Assembly (NCBI GenBank): GCA_018907035.1
Contig: JACCIC010000353.1
Location: 124,001 to 188,000 of the forward strand
Origin: Sycobia sp. Sy_11
Taxonomy: Eukaryota > Arthropoda > Insecta > Hymenoptera > Epichrysomallidae
Length of the DNA stretch: 64,000 nt
Direction: 5' to 3'
How positions within the stretch are numbered: the stretch's first letter is position 1; each line of letters begins with the position of its first letter. Below are positions 24,481-37,619 of this stretch, one piece after another. Below the pieces are notes generated by a model, which worked only from the letters and a program-made list of their open reading frames with translations, was not told where the DNA came from and searched no databases. The translations under genes and the position numbers were made by a program.

Positions 24481-24674
24481 TCTGATCTCTATTAGTAAAG
24501 GTTGATGTAATTTTACATTTATATTTTGTCCTATTAAAATCAATTGATATTTAAACATTCGTTATTTATCTTATTTTTGAATTTATCAAACATTCCAGCT
24601 TATTATTCAATTAGAAGTGCCTTGCTGACTTTTTATCGTTAAAGATTTTCACCTATCTCTTGCAAGCTTCATAG

Positions 24675-24950
24675 GCTTGAGGTCAAAGTCGGAATCATAT
24701 TTCTAATTTAAAATAACGTGTAGCCTTTTATATCATTCCCATTTTCAGGATCAAATATGCGGCATTCAATTTGAATAAAGAAATTGAATCGGACTTCAAG
24801 ATTAGATGAAAGATTCAGGTCAAAGTCACAATCAGAGGTAATATCCTCCGATTTTTCTATTTTCGGAAAGGAGAATATGGAGATCCGTTTACAAATTGGA
24901 ACTTTTAAATGCTCATGAAAATTATGATCGAGTTTAAGGTTATGGTCACT
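24675..24950 (+). promoter_or_regulatory. Repeated AGGTCAAAGTC motifs
   Basis: GAGGTCAAAGTCGG (24680-24693) and CAGGTCAAAGTCACA (24817-24831) recur about 137 bases apart, and AAGGTTATGGTCA follows near 24938. AGGTCAAAGTCA resembles a DR1 nuclear-receptor site (HNF4/USP type). The repetition may equally reflect an old tandem duplication. Confidence 0.25.
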
Positions 24951-25689
24951 TTTGAATTGGAGTATATCCCTACAACGTTAAAATTGAAAAAAATTACCAC
25001 TGAAATACCTTTATGCCGGAATATATTACGATGGTGTTTTAAAATGGAACAGTCTGTAATAATTGAATAAAAATTTTTCCATAATGTTACTTACAACTTT
25101 TGAAATACTCATAACCCAGCGTAAGAATATCCTAAACAGATTAATGAGCTTGATTCACGAAGAGCTATTCAACTTTGATGAAAAATATTTTAATATGCGT
25201 TTTAGTTATTAACAAAGATTGTAAAGCAGTACGAGACCATGTAACATTATTGCCAATTCAAAAGAAAAAAAGAAGAGATTGGAAAATCTCGCTTACACAA
25301 AAAAAAACTCGAGAACGATTATACGCCGAAGGCTTTGCTAAGAGCTGGGAGCAATTAAACTTTTTCCAATCTCTCGGCTGACCCCTCTTCGTCTCTCTCT
25401 TTCTCTATCTCTCACTCTATCTCTCTCTCTCTCTCTCTCTATCTATCTCTCTCTCTCTCTACCTCTCTCTCTGTACGGAGCTAATCGTCCACGTATCTTC
25501 AGAACACGTAGCATAGTTTCGACCTGTTCCCCTCCCTCACCCTCATCTTTCTCGTCTGTTTAATTGCTCGTCGCCTGGTTCGGTAATACTCGGACAGCGT
25601 GGGCATGAGAAGGGGGAAGGGCGTAAAAAAAGAATCAAGTACCCGTGGACACTGTTGAAAACTTTAAAAACCGTGCTCGAGAGTTGCGT

Positions 25690-25691
<2 letters not shown>

Positions 25692-25745
<54 letters not shown>
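25692..25745. repeat. (TA)n microsatellite
   Basis: Uninterrupted TA tract. Confidence 0.97.
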
Positions 25746-25747
<2 letters not shown>

Positions 25748-25905
25748 AAGAATAGGCATCGTTCTCTTTCACATATCCTCCGAACTTCGACACGGAAAAT
25801 GTCTGCCGGCTCGTTGAAGGAAAATTTCTTGCCTCCCTTCTCCCTCCTCGCGCTATTTCACTTCTTCCCTATACTCCATTTTTTCGCATCTTCCTCCCCG
25901 CGGCT

Positions 25906-25910
<5 letters not shown>

Positions 25911-25948
<38 letters not shown>
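25911..25948. repeat. (CT)n microsatellite
   Basis: Uninterrupted tract. Confidence 0.97.
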
Positions 25949-25951
<3 letters not shown>

Positions 25952-27024
25952 CCCCTCTCCCTCCATCAGTTTTATTATTTTTCGCGGCATATTGCGCAGA
26001 GGGGCGCACAAAGGAGGGAGCCCCCGTTCATCAAACCGAGTCATCCGAGCGGCAAATATGGCTGAAACGACGACAACGAAGAGGACGACTATAGGCACCC
26101 GGCCTGATTTTTCAAAGGATATCGCGAGCAGCCTCGCGAAAGAATTTCCTTCCTCATTCCCCTTCCGTCCCGTTCTCCGCCCGACCACCATACCAGTGGC
26201 TGACTGCACTCCATCCTGTGGACTAATTTCTTCTTTTTTTTTTCATCGGCGTATCCCGCGAGCGAAGGAAATCCTCCTACCCGTCTACCTCTATCGGCTA
26301 CGGCGCGGCGTCTCCTCCCACCGCCTATTTTCTCTTTTGGCTCCCTTGCCTTCATCCCTCTTTCGCGAACGCTCGGCGCACAGGGAGAATTGGGGGGGGG
26401 GAGATAAGAGAGAATTCTTACGTCGAAGCGAATAACCTCTTGTGCATTGGCTGCCGAAGCCTCTGACTCTCGCCCTAACCGTCTTCTACTACTACTACTA
26501 CTGATTCTCGACCGCCGCTACCAGTATACTACTACTACTATTACTGCTATCCATTGCCGCGTGCAAGAAGACTTTTGTTTTTCACAACTAGAACTGATTT
26601 CTCATCTCCCATACTCTTTACTCGTTCCCTCTTTGGGACTGCAGCGAGAAAAAAGAAGATTCTGGCCATATTTTGTTTGGGCTTCTTCGCATCTGTGACT
26701 ACGTGTAATCAGCAATTCCTGTTTCATATTATACGTATACGCACGATATATTTATTCGCATAAAGTATATATATAATATAATATTGCCTTATTTACAAGT
26801 AATTGAATAATGCAATGAAAGATCAAAGGAATACAGGAAAAAAATTGATTTTTATCATTGCAATATTTATTAAAGATCTAGACTTAGTAAGGGCAAAAGC
26901 CAATATGAAAGGAGGAACTGAAATTACTGGATTGTTTTCTTGATAGAAAATTTGTTTAGTAAAAAATACACAGCTGTATAATATGAACACAGCCTTTAAA
27001 AATGTATTACCATAGTTTCTAATA

Positions 27025-27085
27025 AATTTTACAAGATTAATGGTAAATCTTCATGCAAATTTTACAGGATTAATGGTAAATATGG
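27025..27085 (+). repeat. Short tandem duplication
   Basis: AAATTTTACAAGATTAATGG plus TAAATC is repeated after six bases as AAATTTTACAGGATTAATGG plus TAAATA. The two copies differ at few positions. It is embedded in AT-rich sequence without a gene. Confidence 0.65.
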
Positions 27086-27399
27086 TAGATCTTTTCGTTT
27101 AAAAAATTTTCTAAAAATTATGCTCATTTTTTGAGATTTTTACACTATGTGATCCAAATACTGAGTGATATTAAAATTTTTTTCAGAAAATTTTCGTCCG
27201 TGCAGGGTGAGGATAGAGTTGAGGAGAGAAAATTCGAAGATAAAAAAGCTGTTCCAAAACGTTCTTATCCTTGCTACACAATTCACCTTGGTTTCTTTTT
27301 AGCTCTTCTATGTTCGATTCTTCCGGGTCCTTGCCCTGCGATTTGAAATAAATATTCTCTTTCCCCTCGCTCCCTCCCCCTCTATTCTTCAGTCCATCG

Positions 27400-27590
27400 G
27401 AAAAGTAATTTTCGCAGCGAGAGTTAACAAGAGAACATAATGGCGCGCCGAAAGGGAAAAAAACAAAGAGCGTCGCGGAAAAATGCGAGGGTCAATAATC
27501 GATGACGGCCAAAGAGTGGATTCTGCAGCAGGAAGTCGACTTTTTCAACTACGTCTATGCATGTATATGTATATATATATACGTGTGCCG

Positions 27591-27621
<31 letters not shown>

Positions 27622-28660
27622 GTACAGTACGAAGCAGCTGTGCGAAGGGGACGGGATCCCCTATCCATGCATTTTGATTAAAAAATAAAAAAAAAAAAAA
27701 TAATAAAATTGCAGAGAACGCGGCGCTCTCGCGCGCTAATGGCTCGTATTCTCTCTTGAATTTATTACACGCACGAGTACGCTCGAAATTGAGCATGATT
27801 TCCTAGGACGTGCCGGGAAAGGCGATGCCCACGATCCACGGCTCTCGCTTTGGTCCCGACGCCGTGAGCGTGAGCGGAAAATCATCAGAGCGACTAATTA
27901 TCGCTTAAGACCTGAGACGAAATTTCTTACGGTTTTCTTTTTTCATTTTATTGCGCCAAGTCCAGCCCTGCAATTTGGACGGCAAAAGTATGAAAGAAGC
28001 GCCTGTAAACCGATTTGCAATCGCGCAACTTGACTCTTTGGTAACGAGGCAAAGCGTTGTAAAACGAGTTGTTACCGTGGCATTTGAGATTCTACATTCG
28101 TCCTGAAGAACCGAAGAAAAAATATCGTCAAATTGAACGTGGAATAATATCCATTTGTTCCTTTGTCTCATAGATTACGAAAACAGGGTAGCATCGAGAT
28201 AGAGGCGCCCGTTCGGTTTTTAGCGTATTGGGACGAATGGGGGAGGGGGGATTTACAAGCGCCCAAAAGTGTTCCATCGAACTAGGTCGCGCCGAAATGC
28301 TCGGGGCGTGCTTTGATGCCAAATGCATTTCTCGCCCCGAACTTTCTCGGAATACATTTTAACGTCAAATATTTCAAATGGCAGAGATATTTCACGCTCG
28401 GCGAGCATCGAAGTTAAGTTGCGCGAAGCAGCATATAATGCATCGATAAAGCCGGTTGGACAGTGGGAAACAGTGGTGATTTATTAAAGTTAAACGCGCA
28501 TGACGAAGTCGAATAAAATCGAACTTACATTTCATTCTACGTTGGATTTTATTCGAATTCGTTTTCATTTCAGTCGGAAAGGTTCTGAGATAAAACGGTA
28601 TAGATATGGTATTTATCATTTTTTTATTTAAAAAGGCCACACGACTGTTTTAAAAAAACG
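27400..28660. other. Mixed block with GT repeat and conserved-looking sequence
   Basis: (GT)n lies at 27591-27618. Non-repetitive CpG-containing sequence at 27790-27910 (ending GAGCGACTAATTATCGCTTA) resembles a conserved non-coding element. No gene was recognised. The stretch 26560-27400 is AT-rich. Confidence 0.3.
27591..27618. repeat. (GT)n microsatellite
   Basis: Uninterrupted tract. Confidence 0.97.
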
Positions 28661-29279
28661 CAGCGTACGGATCCTATAATTCATAACAGAGATCATCAAA
28701 ATGTAAATATTCCGAATATGATTAGTATCAATCAGATTATAAGGATCAAAATTTAATAATAAATTGTTATCACCTACCATGCAGATTTTTGTTAATCTTA
28801 AGATTAAAGTAGCTGATTACTGAATTTATTATTATGTTTTCTTGTGAATATAGCAAGGATTTCAAAGGTAAAAGTTTATCGTGTTTTAAATTAACATTAG
28901 ATCAATAGAATAATGTCTGACTATCGTGCATAATGGCCAAATTTCTTATTATCACGATTAAAATGTACCAGGCTTTTGTATTTTGAAATTCATGATATAC
29001 TCATGAAAAAATATTTTAATAATGTTGTTGTATAATAATCCATATATACTTTATCCAAGACCTCGACCAAATATTTCATTTTTTTTTTCAAATGATTTAT
29101 AATACCAATTTATCTATTTATTTCAGCGAGAAACTTCCAATAATATAATCATTCTTTATGCTGCAAAAAATTTATCTATTCACGAAATTTCTAACAAAAT
29201 ACGTCTTGCATAAATAATAGCCAAACTATAAATCTTTAAATAACGCAGATCAACCATCAAAACCCTTTCGCTAGGCACG

Positions 29280-29780
29280 TTTAATTTAAAGAATAGCAGG
29301 CGGAAAATCCATAGATCATGCGATCGCGTAGGTTAGCAACACCCGTAAACAACCACGTACAAAGAGCCACAGTTTCACGTTTGAACGGGTATAGAGCGGC
29401 GCCTAAGCGAGAGGCCAAAAAGATAATCCGGGGACTCGCGCGCGGCAAGGACGCGGGCCGGCACGGGCAGGTAAGCGCAATTTGTCTTGCCGCTCCTGGC
29501 GGTGGCGGTGGCGTTGGAGCCGGCATCCGTGAGCAGAACCGCCGTCATCGCGGATCCCGCGAGAACTCGGTGATGAACGATCCTGCCGTGCTGTTTACCC
29601 GACGGCACCAACTTAACCGTAAAACCATCAACGGCCACGCGAGAACCTTTTCGGTAATGAATGAAGTAGCGAGGGCGCGCGAGAACGCGAGGATATGGCT
29701 TTCCGAAGAGTCGGTCGCGGATTGCTTCGGGAAGGCAGATGGGAAGCGCGAATGGATCTCGAGAAACGTGATATAAATTC
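29280..29780. other. CpG-rich block with donor-like site
   Basis: Contains GGCACGGGCAG/GTAAGCGC at 29470 and a GGT/GGC trinucleotide patch at 29497-29516. Overlapping 152- and 155-residue frames on opposite strands show that composition, not selection, opens the frames. An exon ending at 29470 is possible but has no clear acceptor. Confidence 0.25.
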
Positions 29781-32640
29781 TTGTTATCTGTCACTGGCTG
29801 TAAATAAGATGAATCAACGTTATTTGTAATTGACACGCGCAAAAAACGGATCTAATAGTAAATGTTCGATCGTGATTTTGTGAGAATAAAGGGGGAGTAG
29901 ATAAAGGTATCTAGAATCTGATTATTGAACTCATATTTAAATAAAGATGTTAATCTAAGATAATTTCGGTCAAAATAATATACTACTTTATCTAAAAAAA
30001 CAATGTATTAAAATAAGAATTCTATTATTTCTTTCGGCTGTAGTTTGCAGAGTTGTACACCCCCTATTTTGATGAAAATTGATAAAATTAGGTTTCGCTA
30101 TAATCCTAATTACGTATATCCTAATGGCAATTATCCAAAATTAAATTTTCTTGATGAAACTCTGCAAATTCCAAGATCCACGAACTTCTTCTGTCTTCCA
30201 ATCCACGAAATCTTCCAAAAAGCCTAGGCGGGCTCATAAACTGCATGATACAAATAGAATACCATAATTTTTCATCTATCGCTAGGAGATACGAAGGAAA
30301 ATTACTTTTTCGGAAGGACTTTTTGAAATTATTAGCGTGAGAAATTTAATTAAAAAGTCCAGGGCTCAATAGTAAGAGAGAAAAAAACTATGCGCGGAGA
30401 ACTTGTTTTTCCACCCTGAAACGCATTACTTCTGAACATTTTAGTCTGAGAAAGTTTGTTAGTCAGCCCCTCCGCCCCTCCCATTTCTATCTGACTTGCC
30501 AGACTATGACAAAACAAGCAAGAGTAAAAAAATTTTTCCGATAATTCAATATGGTAAATTATCGCTTAAATAAACAAATGTTAATTGCTATGCTTGATGG
30601 AAGCCATCTGATATGTGCAAATAAATCTCAAATTTATAGATTATCAGTTTGATATGAACCTATGATATTGGTCGATGATTGCGATGATTACGTACAAAAT
30701 TAATGCTTATTTCTCGTATTAAATTTAATTTAATTGCTCGATGAAAATATTAATATTTAGAATTTTACATAAAGTTAATATGTTATTAATATATTCTGAT
30801 TTGTTTAATTGACAATAAATAATTATTTATGGATATATTCAATGTAAAGATAAGTTCAAAAAATCAGGGGAGTTTTCTTCTCTTCTAGACGACCTATATT
30901 AAATCGATAAAATCATTGCTGTTCTCATTAAAATAAGTTTTCTGCAGGTATTCTATAATATGTTTTTCAAGTTAACATCGTATTCGACAGTTTTTCATCA
31001 AAGTCGTTCTTATTAACAAAAAGAACAATAAGAAAAGGAATATTAATAATAAAATAGTAATCATTTAATACTTTATCAATACATTATCATTCCTCATCGA
31101 TCATCTGTCATGTTTCATCAAAATAAAATAATTTTAAATAATAGTAAAAATACTTCTTTTTTTCATCAGCGTAAAAAATATTTTGTTATAGTTTTCATAT
31201 TTTAATTCAAACATGTTTTATTATCATGATATTTTTTTAATTCCTCAAGTAGAATAAATTAAAGCCAGCTTTCTGTATGACTTATGTATAAATAATATGC
31301 TGATCAACAAAATGCCTATCTAGTGATGAAATTTATTATTACATAAGTTATATCGAAGCTAAAACGAATTATTTCCTAAAAGATTAATATGATTGACTCT
31401 GATTGTAAAATGATCCTTTGACGGTTTTGGAAAGACAACTTTTCAACTAAAACTTCACGATCTCCTCCGCCTGCTTCGCTTTTCAAAAAGAAAAGAAACA
31501 AAATCCGCGAAAAACGGTATCGACTGAAAACTCAAAAAGACACTGTTGGGCTGGGACAAAATTTCATTTAGAATTTCGCCGGAACTGGCGCAGAACGTTC
31601 GGCAACTGAGCAGTCAAAAGACTTGAGCTCTGGATTGTAATGAGGTCGTTTGTTCTCACCTGAAACGTGCCAATGGATTAACAGTCGAAGAATTGTACAA
31701 TACGAGAGAGCACTAAGGAGAGCGCGAACTGAAGTTCGATAATGGCGACAAAGGATAGGTGTATCTTAAAAAAAAAAAAATTGAAAAATAAAGAAAACTC
31801 TTGGAAATTTCGAAGTATCACCCGATGCGCTATATAGCTATGCACAGAATTTGCGAATACATTGAGCCGTCTAGAGCGATATACATACACACGCAGCTAC
31901 AAGAAATCACGAGCTTATAGATCTCATTCTGCGGAGCGACGCGATGGGCTGCCAAAGGTGCGAGAACAATGCAGAAAAAATCAGGGAAAGATAGAGGGAA
32001 GAGATGTGTGCGTGTGGACTCTCGAAGATGAATGAGTGAATATAGGACATTCATATATATTCTATGATAACAATAATTTATCAATTAATATTGAAGATGA
32101 AATGTTATGCGTTTATTGATCAATTGTATAAACGAAAGTTATTTTTTATTAAAGGCCATTTTGAATCCCAATCATTATAAACTAATTCCACATTAATTAA
32201 AAATGTTTTATTTTCGTCACGCCAAATGGAGAGTATTTTTTGTATACGAAATAGTACGCAAAGATATTTTTGACGTTCATATTTATATTATATATTTCAC
32301 TGATCTCATTATATAAAAACCATAAATTGAAAATTCTCAATATCCAGTAGTAATGATAAATTTTCAATTCAATATTTATTGAAAGCTAACTTTTATAACT
32401 TTTATATAATTCAAATAAATTATATAACGTAAAAGTTACTGTAACATATTCCATTGATTAGCTCATTGATTAATTTTCTTATCTTTTATAATTTAATTGT
32501 TTATAATAACTATAATAAACAATTAAATTCATTAAAATCCTTAGCTAAAATAATGGATTTGACGACTCTATAATTGATATTTTATTTGGATTAAGAAGAA
32601 ACCAAAAGAAATGATCATTTATAATTAAAAAAATCCTGGA
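29781..32640. other. AT-rich stretch, no gene seen
   Basis: Nearly 3 kb, mostly AT-rich, with a slightly more balanced patch at 31430-32040. A minus-strand TTTCAG/GTGAGAAC junction-like site occurs near 31657 without a convincing exon. Confidence 0.4.
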
Positions 32641-32649
32641 GAATCGACA

Positions 32650-32890
32650 TTATTTAGATAAATTAACCGCTACATTGTTACATAATTCTATTTTTAATGA
32701 AGTAAAACTAAAAAGAGAAGAGGTGAAAGGATATAAAGGTAAATTATAAGATAAAATAAGTGAATAAGAATTTTGGTTGAGATAAAAGAAGTTTAACAAT
32801 AGTACGCTAAGGCTTAAAAAACCTCCACTCACTGAATGGAGGAGAAAGCCACAAGACAAACAAAAAAATGTGGAAAAAAAGAATTTAATA
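32650..32890 (-). repeat. Stem-loop repeat, copy 2
   Basis: Read on minus, GGCTTTCTCCTCCATTCAGT and the following GAGTGGAGGTTTTTTAAGCC match the 52690-52730 repeat. Similarity also extends both upstream (ATTTTAAGTT...GTAAGT) and downstream (GCCTTAGCGTA against GCCTCGCGGTA). The hairpin stem is kept although the loop differs. Confidence 0.45.
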
Positions 32891-33387
32891 TGTACTTACA
32901 AACTTAAAATTAGGAGAATGATCATTCCTAAGAAAACGCATCAAACTTACGCGCGCTGATTGCAATCAGAAAACAAAAAAAAAAAATGGCCGGCTAACGC
33001 AATGAATCGGCGGGTAAGACCTTTGCGCTATAATCCATTATTTTCAATTGGAAAGCACAGTAAAATATTACACAAGAAGGACAAAGTAAAATACTTTGAA
33101 GCGGGCGAAATTGTGCTCTGCAACCCAGAGCGGTTCGAAACAGAATGGCCCGCGAGAGCTGTACTACTTAGCTATATCATCGGAAGATTAAATATAACGT
33201 CGCTTTTCGGCGCTACAGTGTAATTTATCACTACAGATATACTTACGCATGCGACGCGAACAATAATTTAAATACGAGTAAAATTATTAGATAGGCTTGA
33301 AATAATGGAAATTTTTAATTCATTAAATAACAATGACAATGATAACATAACTAAGTTGAGCATGTATCATCCACGTCCCATTCGTAG

Positions 33388-33451
33388 GCCACGAATGCGT
33401 ATGAGGTACGCAAGGCCTCGTGGGAGGCCAAGCGCGAAGTTCTCGCGAACG
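33388..33451 (+). CDS. Candidate internal coding exon (64 nt) of an unidentified gene
   Basis: A pyrimidine-biased acceptor (CGTCCCATTCGTAG) precedes 64 bases that end in a strong donor, ACG/GTAAGTTGG. Read in phase 0 it begins ATNAYEVRKASWEAKREV and ends VLAN plus one base. The residue mix is that of a charged, helical protein segment. Codon third positions are mostly G or C although the flanks are AT-rich. A TAG of the same frame sits exactly at the acceptor, so the frame cannot extend upstream without splicing. I do not recognise the protein. A chance pairing of splice sites in a GC-rich block remains possible, and no adjoining exon was identified in the window. Confidence 0.4.
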
Positions 33452-33669
33452 GTAAGTTGGAATCGCGCTGGTATACAGCGAGGGAACCACGGTCTGCGAG
33501 ATGCTGATTCTGAGAAATCGCGGGCAAGTTCAGCTTTGTTTTATGGCGAGGGGTAAAGGGGATGAATTACGTGGCCCGCTGCGTTGTGATTTACTCGTGT
33601 CGTCGGGCAGAGGCGAGTGGCTGAAGAGAATGTGCCTTAAAATTAGCGGGATCACGTGATTAACGAACG

Positions 33670-35990
33670 CGATTCCTCGTTATACGAAGCTATTTGAGAA
33701 TATCGCGATAAGTTTTTCCGTTAAAATGAAATTTCTTTTTGGAATAAATAAAATTTCATTAAACTTGAAATTGAAATTGAAATCAGAAAATTCATTAACT
33801 TGAATAAAACAGCATTGACTATCATTGCCGAGAAGTAGCTTACAGACGAATATGAGAAAAATGAAAGTTAACATGGATCATTTGTTCGTTTCTTATTTTA
33901 GATTTTTATTTTATGCAATACTACTAGTTTTGTTAGAATTTCATGAAATTTATTAAAATTTTCCGTCGGCAAAGTTTTAAATATGAAATTGCTCGATAAT
34001 TTTTGTATATATTTGTATAATAAGCATTGTGAAAATCTTATTTATATTGAACTTCCTCTACCGTACGCTAGCCAAGGTTTTATGGATTATTCAAAATTCG
34101 ACAATTTCGAGAACTCAGTCACCGGCTTAACTGAAAACAGCTGCACTCTTTTTATTTTAAATTCTTACGAAGAAATAAACAGGAGCTTGAGGAAAACGTT
34201 AGCCGAGAAGTAGGCCAGTAACGTCGTAAAAACGAATTTATTGCTTGGAAAAGATTCTGATAAAAGTTCGGTATAGGACAGATGCAGGCGCATTAAAACC
34301 CTTTCTGATCGCATTTAAATCTTTAATTTCTCGTTTTATTTTAATGCCGAGTCGGACTTAGCCCGAAATATAAATGGTAGAGCTGAGCAAGTAAATGACC
34401 GAATAAAATTCAATGGCTTTTTATTCTTAATATTTTATTTCTTTACGACAATACTTCATTTCTATTCATTCGCCATTGTAAAGTTTGTAAATACATCGTA
34501 ATCGAGTCATAAGTAAAGGGTTAGGCTACATGCGAATTGTGCTTTTGAACATGAAATCACTGCTTTTCATTTGCTTAAACGATGAATAAACAATTCGAGA
34601 TTGATATTTAAATGTCAGGCATCAAAAAAATTTTTTAGCTTATGTATCGAACGCCTTTTAGTGCTTTAAAGCTTTCGTGCTCTTAGTAAAAATCTTCAAA
34701 TAGTCTAGAAAAGTATATGTGCAAACAATTTATTTCAGGTCCGGTTCTAAACGTAAATAAAAAACCATCGAAAGATTTCTGCTGATTGCTTGTAGGATTT
34801 GATCGTTTGGTCGGTCGCTCCAATATCCAGTGATAAAACCGTCGTTGATATTACAATGAAACCATATCATTAATTCGAATCGCGGCTTCCTGTTACTTCT
34901 ATACGTACTGAGTACAGACCTAAATTCAAAATTAATTCTAAATTGTGCAACTTTTTTCTAACGAATTAGAACCGTTAACCGCTCACAATCGGTGAACCAA
35001 ATAAGCTCGCGGTAAGATCTCGCATCGCTTGGAAAGAAGACTATAGAGCGAGAATTACATGTTACAAATGCCAGTTTTCTGGGATAAAAGGTAAAGCTAA
35101 AATGAGTAGAAGCTTCATATTTTGAATATTCCAGACGTTCAAATATATTTTGAAGCTTTCAGCGCTTTCTTCTCCAAACTATCTTTTTTGTATCGTAAAT
35201 AAAACATATCGAACATCAAATGATGATTATTTAAACGTAAATTATTGTAGAGCAAAGGGTCAAAATTTTATTTTATTACTTGACATTCATTATTGGAAAA
35301 AAATTTTTAAAGCAAGCTTTCTTTCCGAGTCCGTTAAGGCAATGAACTTTTATTTATACAGTTCGCATAACCAGCACGGATCAGTTTTTAATTTGTTCAC
35401 AAACAGTTTATACTATAAGACTTATTTTATACTAATAATTATGAAAGGAAAAAGAATTCGTGCATGTAACTGTACATGTAAAAACTATTAAACGATAGAT
35501 GTCTTTGCCTGTATACTGGATATTTTCTACATTGCATTCTATAAGTATAGAGGTCCAATCTGCAATTTGAAAACGTCGAGCTTAATATCGTCCCAGAACA
35601 GTATCCTATCGAATCATATTTCTTTTGTTCTCTCGCTGTTGCGCACACCAAACATCCAAACTGAAGATTACCGCGATCGAAATTGGCCCTGTTCGTATAC
35701 AATGAATCATCAAAGTGTACGAAAACAATGAAGCAGACACCTCTTGACCAAATTTCTTTTCCATAACTATAACGTAGAAGTGCACCGAATAATCTCCAAA
35801 GGAGCAGGGGATGTGGGTATTCCCCACCCTAAGATCATATCCATGGAACTGCACCGAGTGCTATCTCCTGCTTTGCCCTCGACCCCAGATTTCTTAACCC
35901 AGTTACGTAAGCCCAGGAAACGCGAGAGAGAATTCGGTCGATTTCACGGTCCCTGGGCCGCGATAAAACGCAGCATCCAAAGGCTACCGC
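33670..35990. other. AT-rich stretch, no gene seen
   Basis: Several frames of 64-122 residues (33983, 35150, 35744) lack recognisable domains and conserved-looking codon use. The piece at 35770-35990 is more balanced and ends at a TA microsatellite. Confidence 0.35.
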
Positions 35991-35996
35991 CGAGAG

Positions 35997-35997
<1 letters not shown>

Positions 35998-36041
<44 letters not shown>
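35998..36041. repeat. (TA)n microsatellite
   Basis: Uninterrupted tract. Confidence 0.97.
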
Positions 36042-36045
<4 letters not shown>

Positions 36046-37490
36046 TACTGGCAATCCGCAGCCGGACCAATTGGTTGAGTTCAAAGAGTTCCAAACCACC
36101 GAGCTACCGTAACATCAGTACAGGTGCCGCCGCGAGAGGCCTCCAATGGTCTATACGAAATATCTAGGATACTCTTATATATATAGATCTCGCTTGGCAA
36201 TAAGCTCCCTGTCGCCGTCGCTTTACGATATTGTGTATATATATGTGCGCGGCGACAGAGGAATCTGGCTGCGCTCTGATGACGCGAGCGAACGCGCATA
36301 CGTATACATATACACACGGACGCACACACGGACGTATTATAATATACGTCGAGCGCGTAGTAGCGCCCCTAGTCCCCCGCCCCCTACGACTCGTATAATT
36401 AGCCGAGTCGCGTCGTGTGTCATGTTCGAAGTCACGAGAACAAGGGAGGGCGCAACGCGCAGCGGCTTGATGCCAGCTGCAAGTGCTCGAGCGCATATAC
36501 TTGGGACGTATTTCTCTATGTTTGAGCGGAGACTGGGGAAAAAGCGTTATATATATATATATATATAGATGAGAAGCTCTATATCATTCTCTTGGCCTGG
36601 ATTCACTGATAACCACGGGAAATGCGCGGGAGAGAGCCTGCCTGTGAAGTTCTCTGCATATATACGTACAAGGGGAAGGGCGCTATTGTTAAGCCTTTTA
36701 ATGCACAGATAAGTCAGAAGGATGAGCCGATCTATTGCTTGTATATGCTTATGCTGAAACGCTCGTTGAAGACAAAATGACTACAAAAAAGATGTTAAAA
36801 ACTGGCATTCATATATATTCTGCGGGGAATTCTGTTCCTTAAGAACGGTTATATTTTTGCAAATGTTTCGTGTACATAAAATTAACTACAATAATGATAA
36901 TAAGATTTATCTCGAAATCCCTCAAGTATTTTTTATCTAGATAATTTTTATCTAGATCGAAGTAGATGAATGAAATGCATTACATACAGAATTCTATTTC
37001 TGTACGTGTGAGCTATTATTTATTAGGCCATTTTAGAAGCCATTTTATTTTTACTTTCGACTTTCATCAGAGTATATTTCGAAATAATACCGTATTTAAT
37101 AATATCTACGGATAAAACTGAACTTTTTCCTCTAAATGCGTATTTTACTTCATTCTGTTTGTTTCAGTAGAGATAAAAAAAAAGAGTCCTTACAAGAATT
37201 TCCACGATAAAATAAAGCAATTTACCGTCATGAATGGTCGTATTTTATTGAGTCATCCTATCGGTTTGTATTGCCATTAATATTTAATAACTAACATTAC
37301 CTACATATTGAAACCAACCCCTACTAAAAAAAATAATAATAACGATATATTCAAACTTTTTAATACATACTATAATAAAAACAAAATATGTAAACTATTA
37401 CTCCAACGCATATTTATCAAATTAAATTATTCGTATGTTACATCTTATTATGGCAAGAAGTTTTAGACAAATGAGAAATAATTTCTAAGA
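36042..37490. other. GC-rich patch then AT-rich DNA, no gene seen
   Basis: CpG-containing sequence at 36040-36540 has several short TA/CA runs, including (TA)n at 36548-36567. AT-rich sequence follows with a local duplication TTTTTATCTAGAT near 36929-36957. Confidence 0.35.
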
Positions 37491-37619
37491 ATATGAATTC
37501 AGAATTTGCTCATACATGTTTGGATCAAGCAATTCTAACTTTATTGCTATATATCGAAACTAACTACATATATAAATTCACATGCAAATTAATTAAAAAT
37601 CTAACGAATTTTACAAGAA

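Larger units (their letters stand above)
25380..26560. other. Simple-repeat cluster in a GC-rich block
   Basis: Imperfect (CT)n at 25391-25472, (TA)n at 25692-25745, (CT)n at 25911-25948, a G run near 26392 and (CTA)n tracts at 26486-26503 and 26527-26543 lie within about 1.2 kb of CpG-containing sequence. Open frames of up to 147 residues cross these repeats and are not credible genes. Confidence 0.5.
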
